From Basidiobolus ranarum (Eukaryota; Basidiobolomycota; Basidiobolomycetes; Basidiobolales): a DNA stretch of 29,607 nt. The stretch lies in NCBI GenBank assembly GCA_040143965.1, contig JASJQH010006979.1, positions 1 to 29,607 of the forward strand. Direction: 5' to 3'. This document shows, in pieces, positions 11,692-19,944 of the stretch; position 1 is the first letter of the stretch; every line of letters begins with the position of its first letter. A program made the translations under genes and the position numbers. The notes under the pieces are model-generated. The model was not told where the DNA came from and did not search any database. It saw only the letters and a list, made by a program, of their open reading frames with translations.

Positions 11692-12062
11692 TCATCCAAT
11701 CATGAATAAACAAAATTCACTGTAACACTCGATAATTTCACACAAGTATGATCCAGGTTCGCTTTCGTCGAGAATGGCTTGTCTACAACTGACTATGCAA
11801 CCATTTACAATATTGATGGGAACTTGTAGCATTGCTCACTGGTTCAAACAAGAGGCTGTTTCGTATACAGGAACCAAGATTGGTCTATACAGCTCGCACT
11901 CGAGGGCCATAACCCCAAGTAATTGATTGAAACATATCTGTTTCATTGACCGGATACCCGTCTCACGAACATGCTCCCAAAAGGGATAAATGTCAGGTTC
12001 ACGCCAATGAACGTGAAGTGCACATAAAGATGGTGAAACATTTTGTAACTTTGTTCGTCCAT
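11692..12062 (-). CDS. Unrecognised short coding-like gene, minus strand
   Basis: I do not recognise this. One model with ATG, GT-AG introns and matching phases is 12062-12003, 11937-11840, 11782-11692 (82 residues, MDEQSYKMFHH... to ...CLFMIG). The first intron of that model is itself open in the frame that runs into exon 2. Read through, it gives a very protein-like string containing ALHVHWREPD and FWEHVRETGIRSM, which then joins CFNQLLGVMALECELYRPIL. The longer reading looks more like conserved protein but has no clear start upstream. No membrane segment or signal is certain. It may be a real small gene, the 3' part of a longer one whose 5' exons I could not place, or a decayed gene. It lies upstream of and divergent from the PAP2_C gene. 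Confidence 0.35.
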
Positions 12063-12372
12063 CTTAATTCGCCAAATTAGGAACAGTACAAGAGAGTATC
12101 AGGTTAATCAGTAGATTTTAAGTTTTGTTGTCAGGAAGACAAACCTCACATCTGGTTTAACAGCCTTGTCTCCTATTTTATCTTATCGCGCCCCATTGGT
12201 GTATCCACATTTTCGGTCGGGGATTTGGAATATATTGTTGTGAGTTGTCCACACTCTCGCTTGATTACTTCACTTACTTGCTTGGTAACTCTTCCCTCAA
12301 GTTGACAAGTTGGCTTTGAGAGCGGACTGGGTGAAGATTTCCCTTCTCTACAAAATATCTTTATCATCTTAC
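12063..12372. other. Upstream region of the PAP2_C gene, no gene supported
   Basis: A minus-strand open frame covers 12173-12367, but it overlaps the likely promoter and leader of the PAP2_C gene, and its translation suggests no family. The plus strand has an in-frame TAA upstream of 12310, so the PAP2_C frame cannot extend far without another exon. Confidence 0.5.
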
Positions 12373-13239
12373 ATGAAGTTCCCCAACGGTGAAGTGGCTA
12401 GGTTTTTCTATGCTTATGTGTTTCTACAGCTGGTTGTTTGCTTAATGGTAACTTTCCAACAGGTCTCTGACTGGCGTTGGTTAGAGTCAGAGACCAAAGT
12501 ACCACTAAGAGACGGAGGCTTTGAATTGCTGCCGAAACTAAATACTTTCGATATACCTGATTTCTTAGTTCTTTCCTTGTTCGTGTCAACGATGGTTTGG
12601 TTAACGATAGCGTCGAATACTAGGACACAAAGGATCATCTTTTGGAGAAGAATATTCTGGATATCTGGGTGTTTATACTTATTCAGAGCATTCACCATTG
12701 TTTCTACCACTCTCCCTCCAACTAAAGAATGCCAGCCAATCATCGGCAAAGATATTCATGAAATGTTGCGAATTGGCGGTCGTATGATCTTTGGTATTGA
12801 TAAAGCGTGTACTGACAACATATACTCTGGACACACTATGATGTTGACCTCATGTATCATGCTCTGGAAGATCTACTGTCCGAACAAATATGCCAACACC
12901 TATGTCCAGTTACATGGATCTATTGGTTTGGTAACTATTGTGGCCTCGCGATTACATTACACCGTGGATGTTTTACTCTCCTTGTTCATCACTTATGCAA
13001 TGTATTCGGTCTACTTTTTCTTGGTACGAATCGCCATGTTTTCCAGATATCATCTCACTATAGAATTACTGGAAAGTAGAGATAACGATGAATATCAGAG
13101 AATCGCTTTTACTCCGGAAATAGTCAATCGACATTTGGTGGCATGGATAATATGGATGGATGGACTAGATTTACGCTGGGAAGAATGGAATACTGCCGAA
13201 AGTTTACCTTTCTACCAGCCAAAGCGATCTCTTTACTAA
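12373..13239 (+). CDS. Sphingomyelin synthase-like PAP2_C family membrane enzyme
   Basis: Single exon, 288 residues from the ATG at 12373; in-frame codons run back to 12310 without a nearer ATG. Six hydrophobic spans are visible (about residues 11-30, 64-82, 95-112, 152-169, 181-194, 198-222). The family signature is intact: YLFRAFT in span 3, then SGHT (His154) and LHYTVDV (His195, Asp199), the His-His-Asp triad that transfers a phospho head group in sphingomyelin synthase and in the inositol phosphorylceramide (IPC) synthases of trypanosomatids. The enzyme would therefore move a head group from a phospholipid onto ceramide or a similar acceptor, in the Golgi or plasma membrane. Which head group cannot be read from sequence. 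The fungal IPC synthase Aur1 is a different PAP2 branch. Its neighbours are channels rather than lipid genes. Confidence 0.88.
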   Translation: MKFPNGEVARFFYAYVFLQLVVCLMVTFQQVSDWRWLESETKVPLRDGGFELLPKLNTFDIPDFLVLSLFVSTMVWLTIASNTRTQRIIFWRRIFWISGCLYLFRAFTIVSTTLPPTKECQPIIGKDIHEMLRIGGRMIFGIDKACTDNIYSGHTMMLTSCIMLWKIYCPNKYANTYVQLHGSIGLVTIVASRLHYTVDVLLSLFITYAMYSVYFFLVRIAMFSRYHLTIELLESRDNDEYQRIAFTPEIVNRHLVAWIIWMDGLDLRWEEWNTAESLPFYQPKRSLY

Positions 13240-13608
13240 ACAACCATGGTATGGCTCAATACTGGAATATTAACAACTTAAAGATGATGATAGAGTGGAG
13301 GTTACTAATGAAGATTCCAATTTTGTTTTCATTTATCCCGTAACCTACTTCATTCAACCTCCTTCCTTCTCCTCATACAGGACAATGTATACTTATTATG
13401 TGTAACATATTCAATTATTTTCAATTAAATTAGCAAAGATAGTGATTATGTTGTTTATTGGTAGTGAGAATATGTTCCTAGGGCTGTGCTCTGCGCTTAC
13501 TTGAAAGTAATCAGTTAAAAATGAGAATCTGGGTCATGTGCTATAAAGACATGAAGATTCTGGCAAAATTGAGAATTAATAATTCATTATAGTTGAAGCT
13601 GTGTCCCA
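13240..13608. other. Convergent 3' intergenic region
   Basis: This lies between the stop codons of the PAP2_C gene and the first aquaglyceroporin. It is AT-rich and presumably holds both 3' untranslated regions. No gene, RNA or repeat was seen. Confidence 0.6.
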
Positions 13609-14682
13609 TTACGCGTGAACTCGCTGGGCTGATCGAACGATATTGGGGGTTTTGGTGCAAATAAAGAGTTCGTATATGACTCCACCCAACAATGCACCCG
13701 CAATCGGACCTGCTAAAGGCACCCAAAAATAATAGTTATGCTCTGTCCAGACACCACTTCCCCAACCAGCAATCGATGTGAATATCCTGGGGCCTAGATC
13801 TCTCGCAGGGTTAAGTGAATAGCTTGTCAAATAACCAGTACATATACCAATGGTCATAAGTAATACCCCCAAAAATATAGGGGCGAATTCGGCTAAATCA
13901 GCCACTTGAAATTCTTGGGAAGCGAATATCCCCATCACCAGCAACGCAGTGGACAATAACTCGGTATAAAAAGCATTCCCATTTCGTAGATATTCCTGTG
14001 GATAAGTGGCAAAAAACCCAGCGGTGGATTTTGGTCCTGAAACTTGGCGCACTCCACCATCAAATTGGTCTAACATTGGATAGAATATACTGTAAACTAA
14101 ACAAGCGGCCAGAAAAGCTCCTAATAATTGACTGAAGATATAGCCAGGAACTCGACGTAACGGGAATCTCTTGAACGCGGCAAAAGCCAAGGTAACTGCG
14201 GGGTTTAAATGGGCACCCTATGATAAGTAACGGTGAGAATTAGATTAAGGTATTACCAAAGTGCCAGCTGCTGTAAAGTTACTTACAGAAACTCCAGAGT
14301 TAATATAGATAGCTATACTCAAAGAAAATCCCCAACCAATGTTCACACTTAACCAGGAGCCGGCAATTTGGGAGTAGCTTAAAAGTACCTGGTTAACAAC
14401 CGATAGTCCAACAAATACCAGAACTAAAGTCCCCAGAAATTCGGCCAAGTAAGGTGCGTAGTTTTGACGAAAGCGGTATATCATTGGAAATTTTCTTCCT
14501 TGGATTATGGCAGTTAAAGGAGTTACTTCACTAACAGCCGTAGCATCAGATATTTCGGATATACCCGGAGTATTGATCGGCACAGAGTTGTTGGTAATTA
14601 AATTCCCAGTATTGCCATTGTAACCATGAATTTCGTCAGGTATCTCGATAACTTTTTCGCAAAACTCTGGTGTGGGAGCCAT
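13609..14682 (-). CDS. Aquaglyceroporin (MIP family), copy 1
   Basis: Two exons on the minus strand, 14682-14287 and 14217-13609, phase 0, giving 334 residues. The roughly 80-residue hydrophilic N-terminal tail is followed by the six-helix MIP fold. First pore motif: GAHLNPAVT, with Asn at 137, completed by splicing. Second: SLNPARDLGPR, with Asn at 268. The Asp after the second NPAR is the hallmark of glycerol-conducting members such as GlpF. By alignment from memory with GlpF, the selectivity-filter positions read Trp117, Gly256, Tyr265, Arg271. It would pass glycerol and possibly other small polyols across the plasma membrane. A CTTATATAAG box lies 38 bases upstream. It lies in tandem with copy 2, about 750 bp away. 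The intron at the first NPA motif is absent from copy 2. Confidence 0.95.
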
Positions 14683-14719
14683 TTGAAGAGTGTTGATGTC
14701 AAATTGGGGAACTCGTTAA

Positions 14720-14729
14720 CTTATATAAG
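14720..14729 (-). promoter_or_regulatory. TATA-like box of aquaglyceroporin copy 1
   Basis: Palindromic CTTATATAAG, starting 38 bases upstream of the start codon at 14682. Confidence 0.4.
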
Positions 14730-15165
14730 AAAAAAGGGAGAGAAATGGGAGAAAATGGGAGTGGTGGATGGGTAGATTACTTTGAAACCTTCGTAGATAC
14801 AAAAGAAGGATGCTACAATCAGAAATTCCACTCTAGGGGTATTAGTGAAAAATGGCTGAAATGATGTTTGGTTTCTCAGTACACACTTAATGTGACCTGA
14901 AGAGGTCAAACATGAGTTTGTCACGATGCACAGAGGTCTTTCAACATAGAGATGGAATTTAGTGCTAGTTTAGCTCTGGAAGTTCCATACAATATCGGTG
15001 ATGGACAGGAATGTGGAGATATTGGTCTCAATCGAGTGTGGATGTAGATAATTGATGCCCCTTTACCAAAGAAACCTCCTACTTTAGTTTAAGGGAGGAG
15101 AGATCCTCGAAACAAGCATACTTAAAACCAAAACAATTAAAACGTGAACATTTCATGAACATTTT

Positions 15166-15236
15166 GATGGTTAAGGAACAAAAACAAGTTGATGAACTTT
15201 TCGATGGTTAAGGAACAAAAACAAGTTGATGAACTT
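15166..15236. repeat. Two-copy tandem repeat, 37-base period
   Basis: The 34-base unit starting GATGGTTAAGGAAC and ending GTTGATGAACTT occurs at 15166-15199 and again, identical, at 15203-15236. The identity suggests a recent duplication. Confidence 0.85.
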
Positions 15237-15434
15237 AATTTACCTCTTATCCGAAAGATTCTTTTTTGTGTCGAACTTTAGAAAATTACTGAACTTTCCT
15301 GCTTGTAAATGAAAATTGACTTTATTGATGCTAAGCACATGGCATCAAGAGATTAATTACATGTGGAATGGGGAAATTACTATGGGATGTTCATATCTGC
15401 AACAATGCCTCCCAGTTATTCTTATAAAATGCAT

Positions 15435-16331
15435 TTAACAATCAATTGCAAGTGCGGTCTTTTTGGTTTCTTTGTGATGTGGTCCACAATAGATAAAGAA
15501 TGTATAGACAGCACCACCCAAGATACTACCCAGTATAGGGCCAACGATAGGCACCCAGAAATAATAGTTATACGCAGTGAAACACTCTTTCCCCCAACCC
15601 GCAATCAGCAGAAACAAACGCGGTCCAAAATCTCGAGCTGGATTAAGTGCATAACCGGTCAAGTAACCAGTACTAATTCCAATTACCATTAATGTGAGGC
15701 CTAGAAAGATTGGCGCGAATTCTACCAAACTGTGTTTCTTCATATCTTCTACGGCAAATATAGCCATTACTAACACGGAGGTAGATAAAATCTCGGTATA
15801 CAGCGCGTTGCCATTGTTAAGGTAAGGTAACGGGTAAGTAGCGAAAAATCCTGCTGATCCTAAAACTCCGGTAACTTGACGTACGCCACCATCAAAATTG
15901 TCAATGGCTGGATAAAATATGCTGTAAACCAGCGCTGCACCGACAAAAGCTCCCAAGATTTGTGAGATAATATACCCAGGTACTTTGCGAAGCGGAAAGC
16001 CCTTGAGTAAGTACAATGCAATGGTTAAAGCGGGATTTAGGTGAGCACCCGAGATTCCAGCGTTAGCATAGATTGCAATACTGAATGCGAACCCAAACCC
16101 AACGTTGATACTTAGCCAAGATCCAGCGGCTCCTTTCATATTTACATGAACTTGAGTCACTACAGACAGGCCCAGAAACACTAATATAGCAGTGCTGAAA
16201 AATTCAGCCAAATAACATCGGTAAGTTGAACGAATCTTTCCCCAGGCCAGAAAGTATTCTCCATGCAAATAAGCTTGAATTCCTAAATGCTCACTGTGAA
16301 CATTGCTTGGCTGGATCTCAGGTGTGTCCAT
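15435..16331 (-). CDS. Aquaglyceroporin (MIP family), copy 2
   Basis: Intronless, 298 residues, ATG at 16331. The fold and motifs parallel copy 1: SGAHLNPALT (Asn99) and GYALNPARDFGPR (Asn230, with the glycerol-type Asp after Arg233). Shared stretches such as PGYI-SQ-LGAF, YSIFYP and FDGGVRQV show the two are paralogues. By remembered alignment with GlpF, the filter positions read Phe79, Gly218, Tyr227, Arg233, so it differs from copy 1 by Phe for Trp at the first site. The N-terminal tail is shorter (about 40 residues). The C-terminus is short and polar. A TATA-like sequence lies about 103 bases upstream. It probably conducts glycerol, and the filter difference may tune selectivity or rate; that is inference. 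Confidence 0.95.
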   Translation of the reverse strand: MDTPEIQPSNVHSEHLGIQAYLHGEYFLAWGKIRSTYRCYLAEFFSTAILVFLGLSVVTQVHVNMKGAAGSWLSINVGFGFAFSIAIYANAGISGAHLNPALTIALYLLKGFPLRKVPGYIISQILGAFVGAALVYSIFYPAIDNFDGGVRQVTGVLGSAGFFATYPLPYLNNGNALYTEILSTSVLVMAIFAVEDMKKHSLVEFAPIFLGLTLMVIGISTGYLTGYALNPARDFGPRLFLLIAGWGKECFTAYNYYFWVPIVGPILGSILGGAVYTFFIYCGPHHKETKKTALAIDC

Positions 16332-17029
16332 AATGGTTTGCAGAGTATTATAGCTTCTTTTTAACCAACGAGTAGATTTTTCAGAAAAACTTTCTGAAAG
16401 AGAAGTCGAGTGATTGAGGTGCGAGGAATTGAGCTTATATATCTTCGTAAGTCGTGGTTGACGAAATAAGTTTTGATATCAAAAGGGATTTTCCCATTTT
16501 TAAATCTCGTGAACTAAGTTTAAGTTCGATTAGGAGTACGAAAGAAATATACTTCGAAAACCTCCTCCATAAGACACTTGTATTTGCTAAAAATGGAGTA
16601 AATGATATTGTGGATAGTTATATTCAAAAAGAACCATATATCTCCCCTGCATATTCCACTCTTTATATCCTCAACGCAAGTGTTTCTTGTACTGTATTGG
16701 AACCCTTCTTCAGGGTTGAAAAGATAAAATATGAATCCGTCTCGAATTGGTGTCACATTACCCCAGCTTGTCATAAAAAACACTAACTAAAGATTTCCAA
16801 CGTGCGAACAAGCTAGTTACTAATAACACTATCCAGTTATCTCCAATTTCTAATTTATTAGGCATCGATCGTGGCAATGCAGCGAATATAGGTTTCAAAT
16901 GAGCTGGTATATATCTGTCTGTTCAGTGCTTGATTAGATAATAGGGTCGATTCAGTATGATCAATTTTTACAATATAATTTTGATAGTTCAAATGACCTA
17001 GCGTGCTTCGTTCTAAACAACAACCAAGA
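16332..17029. other. Divergent intergenic region, open on both strands in part
   Basis: This separates the start of aquaglyceroporin copy 2 (minus) from ASCC1 (plus). Frames stay open on both strands across 16520-16783 (plus frame 16454-16786, beginning GTG). Neither translation resembles a family, and neither has a convincing start. I see no supported gene. Confidence 0.5.
16434..16442 (-). promoter_or_regulatory. TATA-like box of aquaglyceroporin copy 2
   Basis: CTTATATAT on the plus strand (ATATATAAG on the coding strand), about 103 bases upstream of the start codon at 16331. Confidence 0.35.
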
Positions 17030-18503
17030 ATGTCGAATAACACACCGAGATGTATGCAAGAGTTTAGCCTGATACCTGTGGGTACAAAGACTTATCGAGT
17101 GCGAAGTTCTGGTTTAGAAAGTACGTTACGACCATTGGAAGATATAGAACATTTGACTCATGAGAAATATAATAGGTTTAAAGAAAGGAAAGGAAGACGC
17201 ACCAGTGTCAGGTGAAATGATTCTTAATAAATGGAGTTTGAACCTTTGTTATTAACGGAGCTGGGTTGCTTTATTCATGCAGGAAAGACTTCTTTAGATG
17301 AGCTTAACTTTGAGACTATAAAAGTCCAAGTACCAAAGGCTATGTTCGGCATCTTGATAGGTACCCTATGTAAATCTCATTCTCAAAAATATCAATGGTG
17401 TTCCAACTTTCCTTCAACATAGGAAAACGCGGTGCAAATCTGATCAAGCTGCGCTCAGAAACAGGTGCCAAAATTTTGATACCAAAGTTAGAAGAAAGCA
17501 GTGATTTTATCAGTGAGTCATATATCTTCTATTGAAGTTGGTGCAAACCCAAAATAACATGTTGCGTGCTCGTTATTTAGCGATCACCGGAACCACGGAA
17601 TCGGTGAATCAGGCGAAAAAGCGAGTAGAAGAAATTATTGAAGAGGTACCAACATGAATTCATATTGCCGTATCTGCTTCAAGCTTACCATTTCTTTTAA
17701 GGCGCTTGAAAAACTCCCACCGACCCATTTTTTGATGTTTTCGTTACCAGATACCTATTTACATAAGAAAGTAATCGATTTTCGCGACCAAATCAAAGGA
17801 CTTCGTGCAAATGACGTTGACCCCAATATGTTCACTCACGTACACTCATTACATATCACCATTGGAATGCTTCGCTTGATCAGCCCTGAAGATATTCTGG
17901 CTGCAGGGAAGATATTGAAGGAGCTGACGGAGAGCGTCAATGATTGCGTGAAGGATAGGTCTTTGTTGATTCGATTGGCTGGTCTGGCCATTATGGACAG
18001 TAGCTCAGGTTCGTACCAGAATTGGCTTATTCAGTTATTGTTGACCAACATTGTTCTCTAGAAAACACAAATGTATTGTACGCGCGTGTAGAGGAAGTCG
18101 AAGCAGATGGAAGATTAATGAGTTTGATTGGTAAGCTAATGAACCTTACTTTTCTTCAGCACGATAAAGCCAACATACATAATTCCAATCCAGATCTCCT
18201 CCGAGCTCGATTCAAGGAGGCCGGCTATCTCGTAGATACGCACTCAACGTTCAAGGTATGTGAGTTCCCCTCCTCATCCATGCGATGATTCTAACGTGCA
18301 TCTGTTACTAGATTCATGTCACTCTAATCAACTCGAAATACGCTTCAACTGATGAGCGCAAATCTTTTGATTCAACCTTGATATTGCGTCAATTCGGGGA
18401 TACTGATTTTGGTAGCGTCAAATTGCCTGATATCCGGCTAGCTAAGAGGGCACTCGATAGAAATATGGAGTACATATGCGAAAGTAAAATCTCACTTCCG
18501 TAG
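17030..18503 (+). CDS. ASCC1-like protein: KH domain plus 2H phosphoesterase domain
   Basis: Homologue of activating signal cointegrator 1 complex subunit 1. In animals this complex acts in transcription, alkylation repair and stalled-ribosome handling. Exons: 17030-17204 (end uncertain), 17283-17360, 17423-17512, 17581-17645, 17702-18008, 18062-18255, 18312-18503; 366 residues, close to human ASCC1. Before the KH domain, GLESTLRP matches GFRSTLRA of human ASCC1. The KH domain carries the GKRG loop (GxxG) of the RNA-binding type. The C-terminal AKAP7/2H domain has both catalytic HxT motifs, LHITIGML in exon 5 and IHVTLINS in exon 7, so phosphodiesterase chemistry could be retained. The first junction is the weak point: the strong-looking donor at 17212 leaves the wrong phase, and only a poor donor (gtgtca at 17205) keeps frame. 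A missed micro-exon is possible. It converges on RPC25, with 127 bases between stops. Confidence 0.88.
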
Positions 18504-18630
18504 AAGCGAGTGTGCATAAATATTTCAATAAAGGGAATTCTGATTGGGCTAGGTTTTGTTCGTTGATTTTATTTGTCCAGTTGTGTATGGTCTATTAGAG
18601 TAAAGATTGGGGATGAAATTCTACATGTTG

Positions 18631-19540
18631 CTAACCGCTCCACCAGGAGACCAAGCCAAGACCATCTTCTTGAATGGAACACTAAATAGATTGGTGGTTA
18701 GATGCATTCTCATATATGTGTTATCATCTGTTAACTTACCACAAGAGAGTACGGTGGCTCGATGGGCTTAGGTTCTGCCGACTCGCTGCTCTTTTGCTTG
18801 TTTTTGGCGTCTGGGATTGGTGTAGTGTCAACGAACATTTCGTCGATCACACGAAGTCGAATGATTTCGTCAATATCCATGAAAAGCTCGTTTCCGTCAA
18901 AGCGCCACACCCATACTTGCTCATTTTGATCACTATCGATAGTTGGTTAGTACACAAGCGGTGGTGAATGGCTGTGAATAATGTTACTCACAATTCAGTG
19001 CTTTCTTGTAACAAAGCCGGAGGAATTAAGATATCATCAAAGAAGCCCAGAGATACTAAATTCATCCCAATGAGTAAACGACTATCTGATGAAAGGTTTT
19101 CAATGCTACTAACCTCTAACACCTTCAGAACTACAACTACGAATCTTTCCCGTAATTACCTCCCCAAGGAACGGCCTAAAAACGACCAATCTAAACTTGA
19201 CTGACAGCAAAAGCAGATTAGAGGGATCCTATAATAAATAAATTCCTTAAACATGGATAAAGTGATACCTTTAACATAGCTACAACCATCGCTGTGATGA
19301 ATAAAGCCCTCACTAGCCTCTAGAATGTCGTGCAGGCAAATGCATAAGCCAACATCGTGAACGACCTTTGTAAAAGACAACAATAAGAATACACAAGATT
19401 CATACGGATTCTCTTGACATTGCACAAACCTTGTTTGCATATTTTTTATTGATTTCATCAGCTAGAGCATCATTCTTACTTTTCCGAAAATTTTGTGGAA
19501 CAGTTTTGACCGTGTCTTTAAATACAGACAATATAAACAT
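18631..19540 (-). CDS. RPC25: RNA polymerase III subunit RPC25/RPC8 (Rpb7-like)
   Basis: Stalk subunit of RNA polymerase III, paired with Rpc17/CGRP-RCP, needed for initiation at tRNA and other small RNA genes. Six minus-strand exons: 19540-19430, 19365-19269, 19200-19114, 19055-18992, 18932-18740, 18681-18631; phases agree, 200 residues (human RPC8 is 204). The N-terminal Rpb7-like domain begins MFILSVFKDTVK, followed by INKKYANKV, VGLCICLHDIL and DGCSYVKVKFRLVVFRPF. The S1/OB-like RNA-binding half shows GEVITGKI, LGFFDDILIPPALL and EQVWVW. The last exon ends GLGLVSWWSG, as in RPC8 proteins generally. No missing residues were seen. The upstream strand carries a G-tract-rich element (coding strand C-rich) just before the ATG. 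It is divergent from separase. Confidence 0.96.
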
Positions 19541-19944
19541 ATCGCAGTGAGAGTGTGGGGGTGGGCGTGGGCGTGGTCGCAAGTGCTCTCTATAGGAACA
19601 TTTGGTGCCTGCGAAACAGTACAAAAAAAATTGTTTTTCCAGGCACTTTTTATTAGCGACGAATTGTGAATCGCAGAATGATCAAATTAATTGATTGATA
19701 CAGAAGTCGAGTTGACTTCAATAAATAGTAAATATAACTAATATGGAAAGATTTGGGACTAACCTGGTGAAAACAAAACAAACCAACAAATAGTACTGAA
19801 AATTAATGCTATCTGGTATTTCCACATACTCAAGTTGCCAAAGTGACCGGTGAGCTCACTTTTAGTTGCAGAGATTGACGAGTTGAATATAAAGTATCAC
19901 ATTGAATAACAAAGCAACCGAAATCCTGTCAAGCACACTCTTCT
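19541..19944. other. Divergent promoter region, RPC25 and separase
   Basis: 404 bases between the two start codons. It holds the G-tract element next to RPC25 and a TATAAAG sequence at 19888-19894, about 50 bases upstream of the separase ATG. No gene was seen. Confidence 0.55.
19553..19580. promoter_or_regulatory. G-tract / CACCC-type repeat element upstream of RPC25
   Basis: GTGTGGGGGTGGGCGTGGGC and the next few bases form a run of GGGCGT-like units within an AT-rich divergent region, 13-40 bases upstream of the RPC25 ATG. On the coding strand it reads as repeated CCCACGC. It could be a transcription-factor site or a small G-rich structure. Confidence 0.4.

Larger units (their letters stand above)
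14683..15434. other. Intergenic region between the two aquaglyceroporin genes
   Basis: This 752-base stretch holds the copy 1 promoter and the 3' region of copy 2. The only structure seen is a tandem duplication of period 37 at 15166-15236. The minus-strand open frame near 14721-14924 has no family likeness. Confidence 0.6.

Noticed and set aside
12003-12062. Translation on the minus strand reads HFTFIGVNLTF, like cytochrome oxidase subunit 1, suggesting a nuclear mitochondrial insert.
   Set aside because: The likeness covers about ten residues only; the following bases do not match the conserved FP-HFLGL-GMPRR segment in any frame.
12173-12367. Minus-strand open frame of 64 codons upstream of the PAP2_C gene.
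   Set aside because: It overlaps the likely leader of the PAP2_C gene, shows no family likeness, and could not be joined in phase to the frame at 11692-12062.
16454-16786. Plus-strand open frame of 110 codons, open on the minus strand as well.
   Set aside because: It begins with GTG rather than ATG, has no recognisable motif, and is within the range expected by chance in this composition.
18131-18159. A 29-base GT-AG interval inside ASCC1 exon 6 that might be an intron.
   Set aside because: It is shorter than any other intron in the window, and removing it would bring an immediate stop; reading through keeps the frame.
18716-19204. Two adjacent plus-strand open frames (83 and 78 codons).
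   Set aside because: They lie antisense to the well-supported RPC25 exons and are shadows of that gene.
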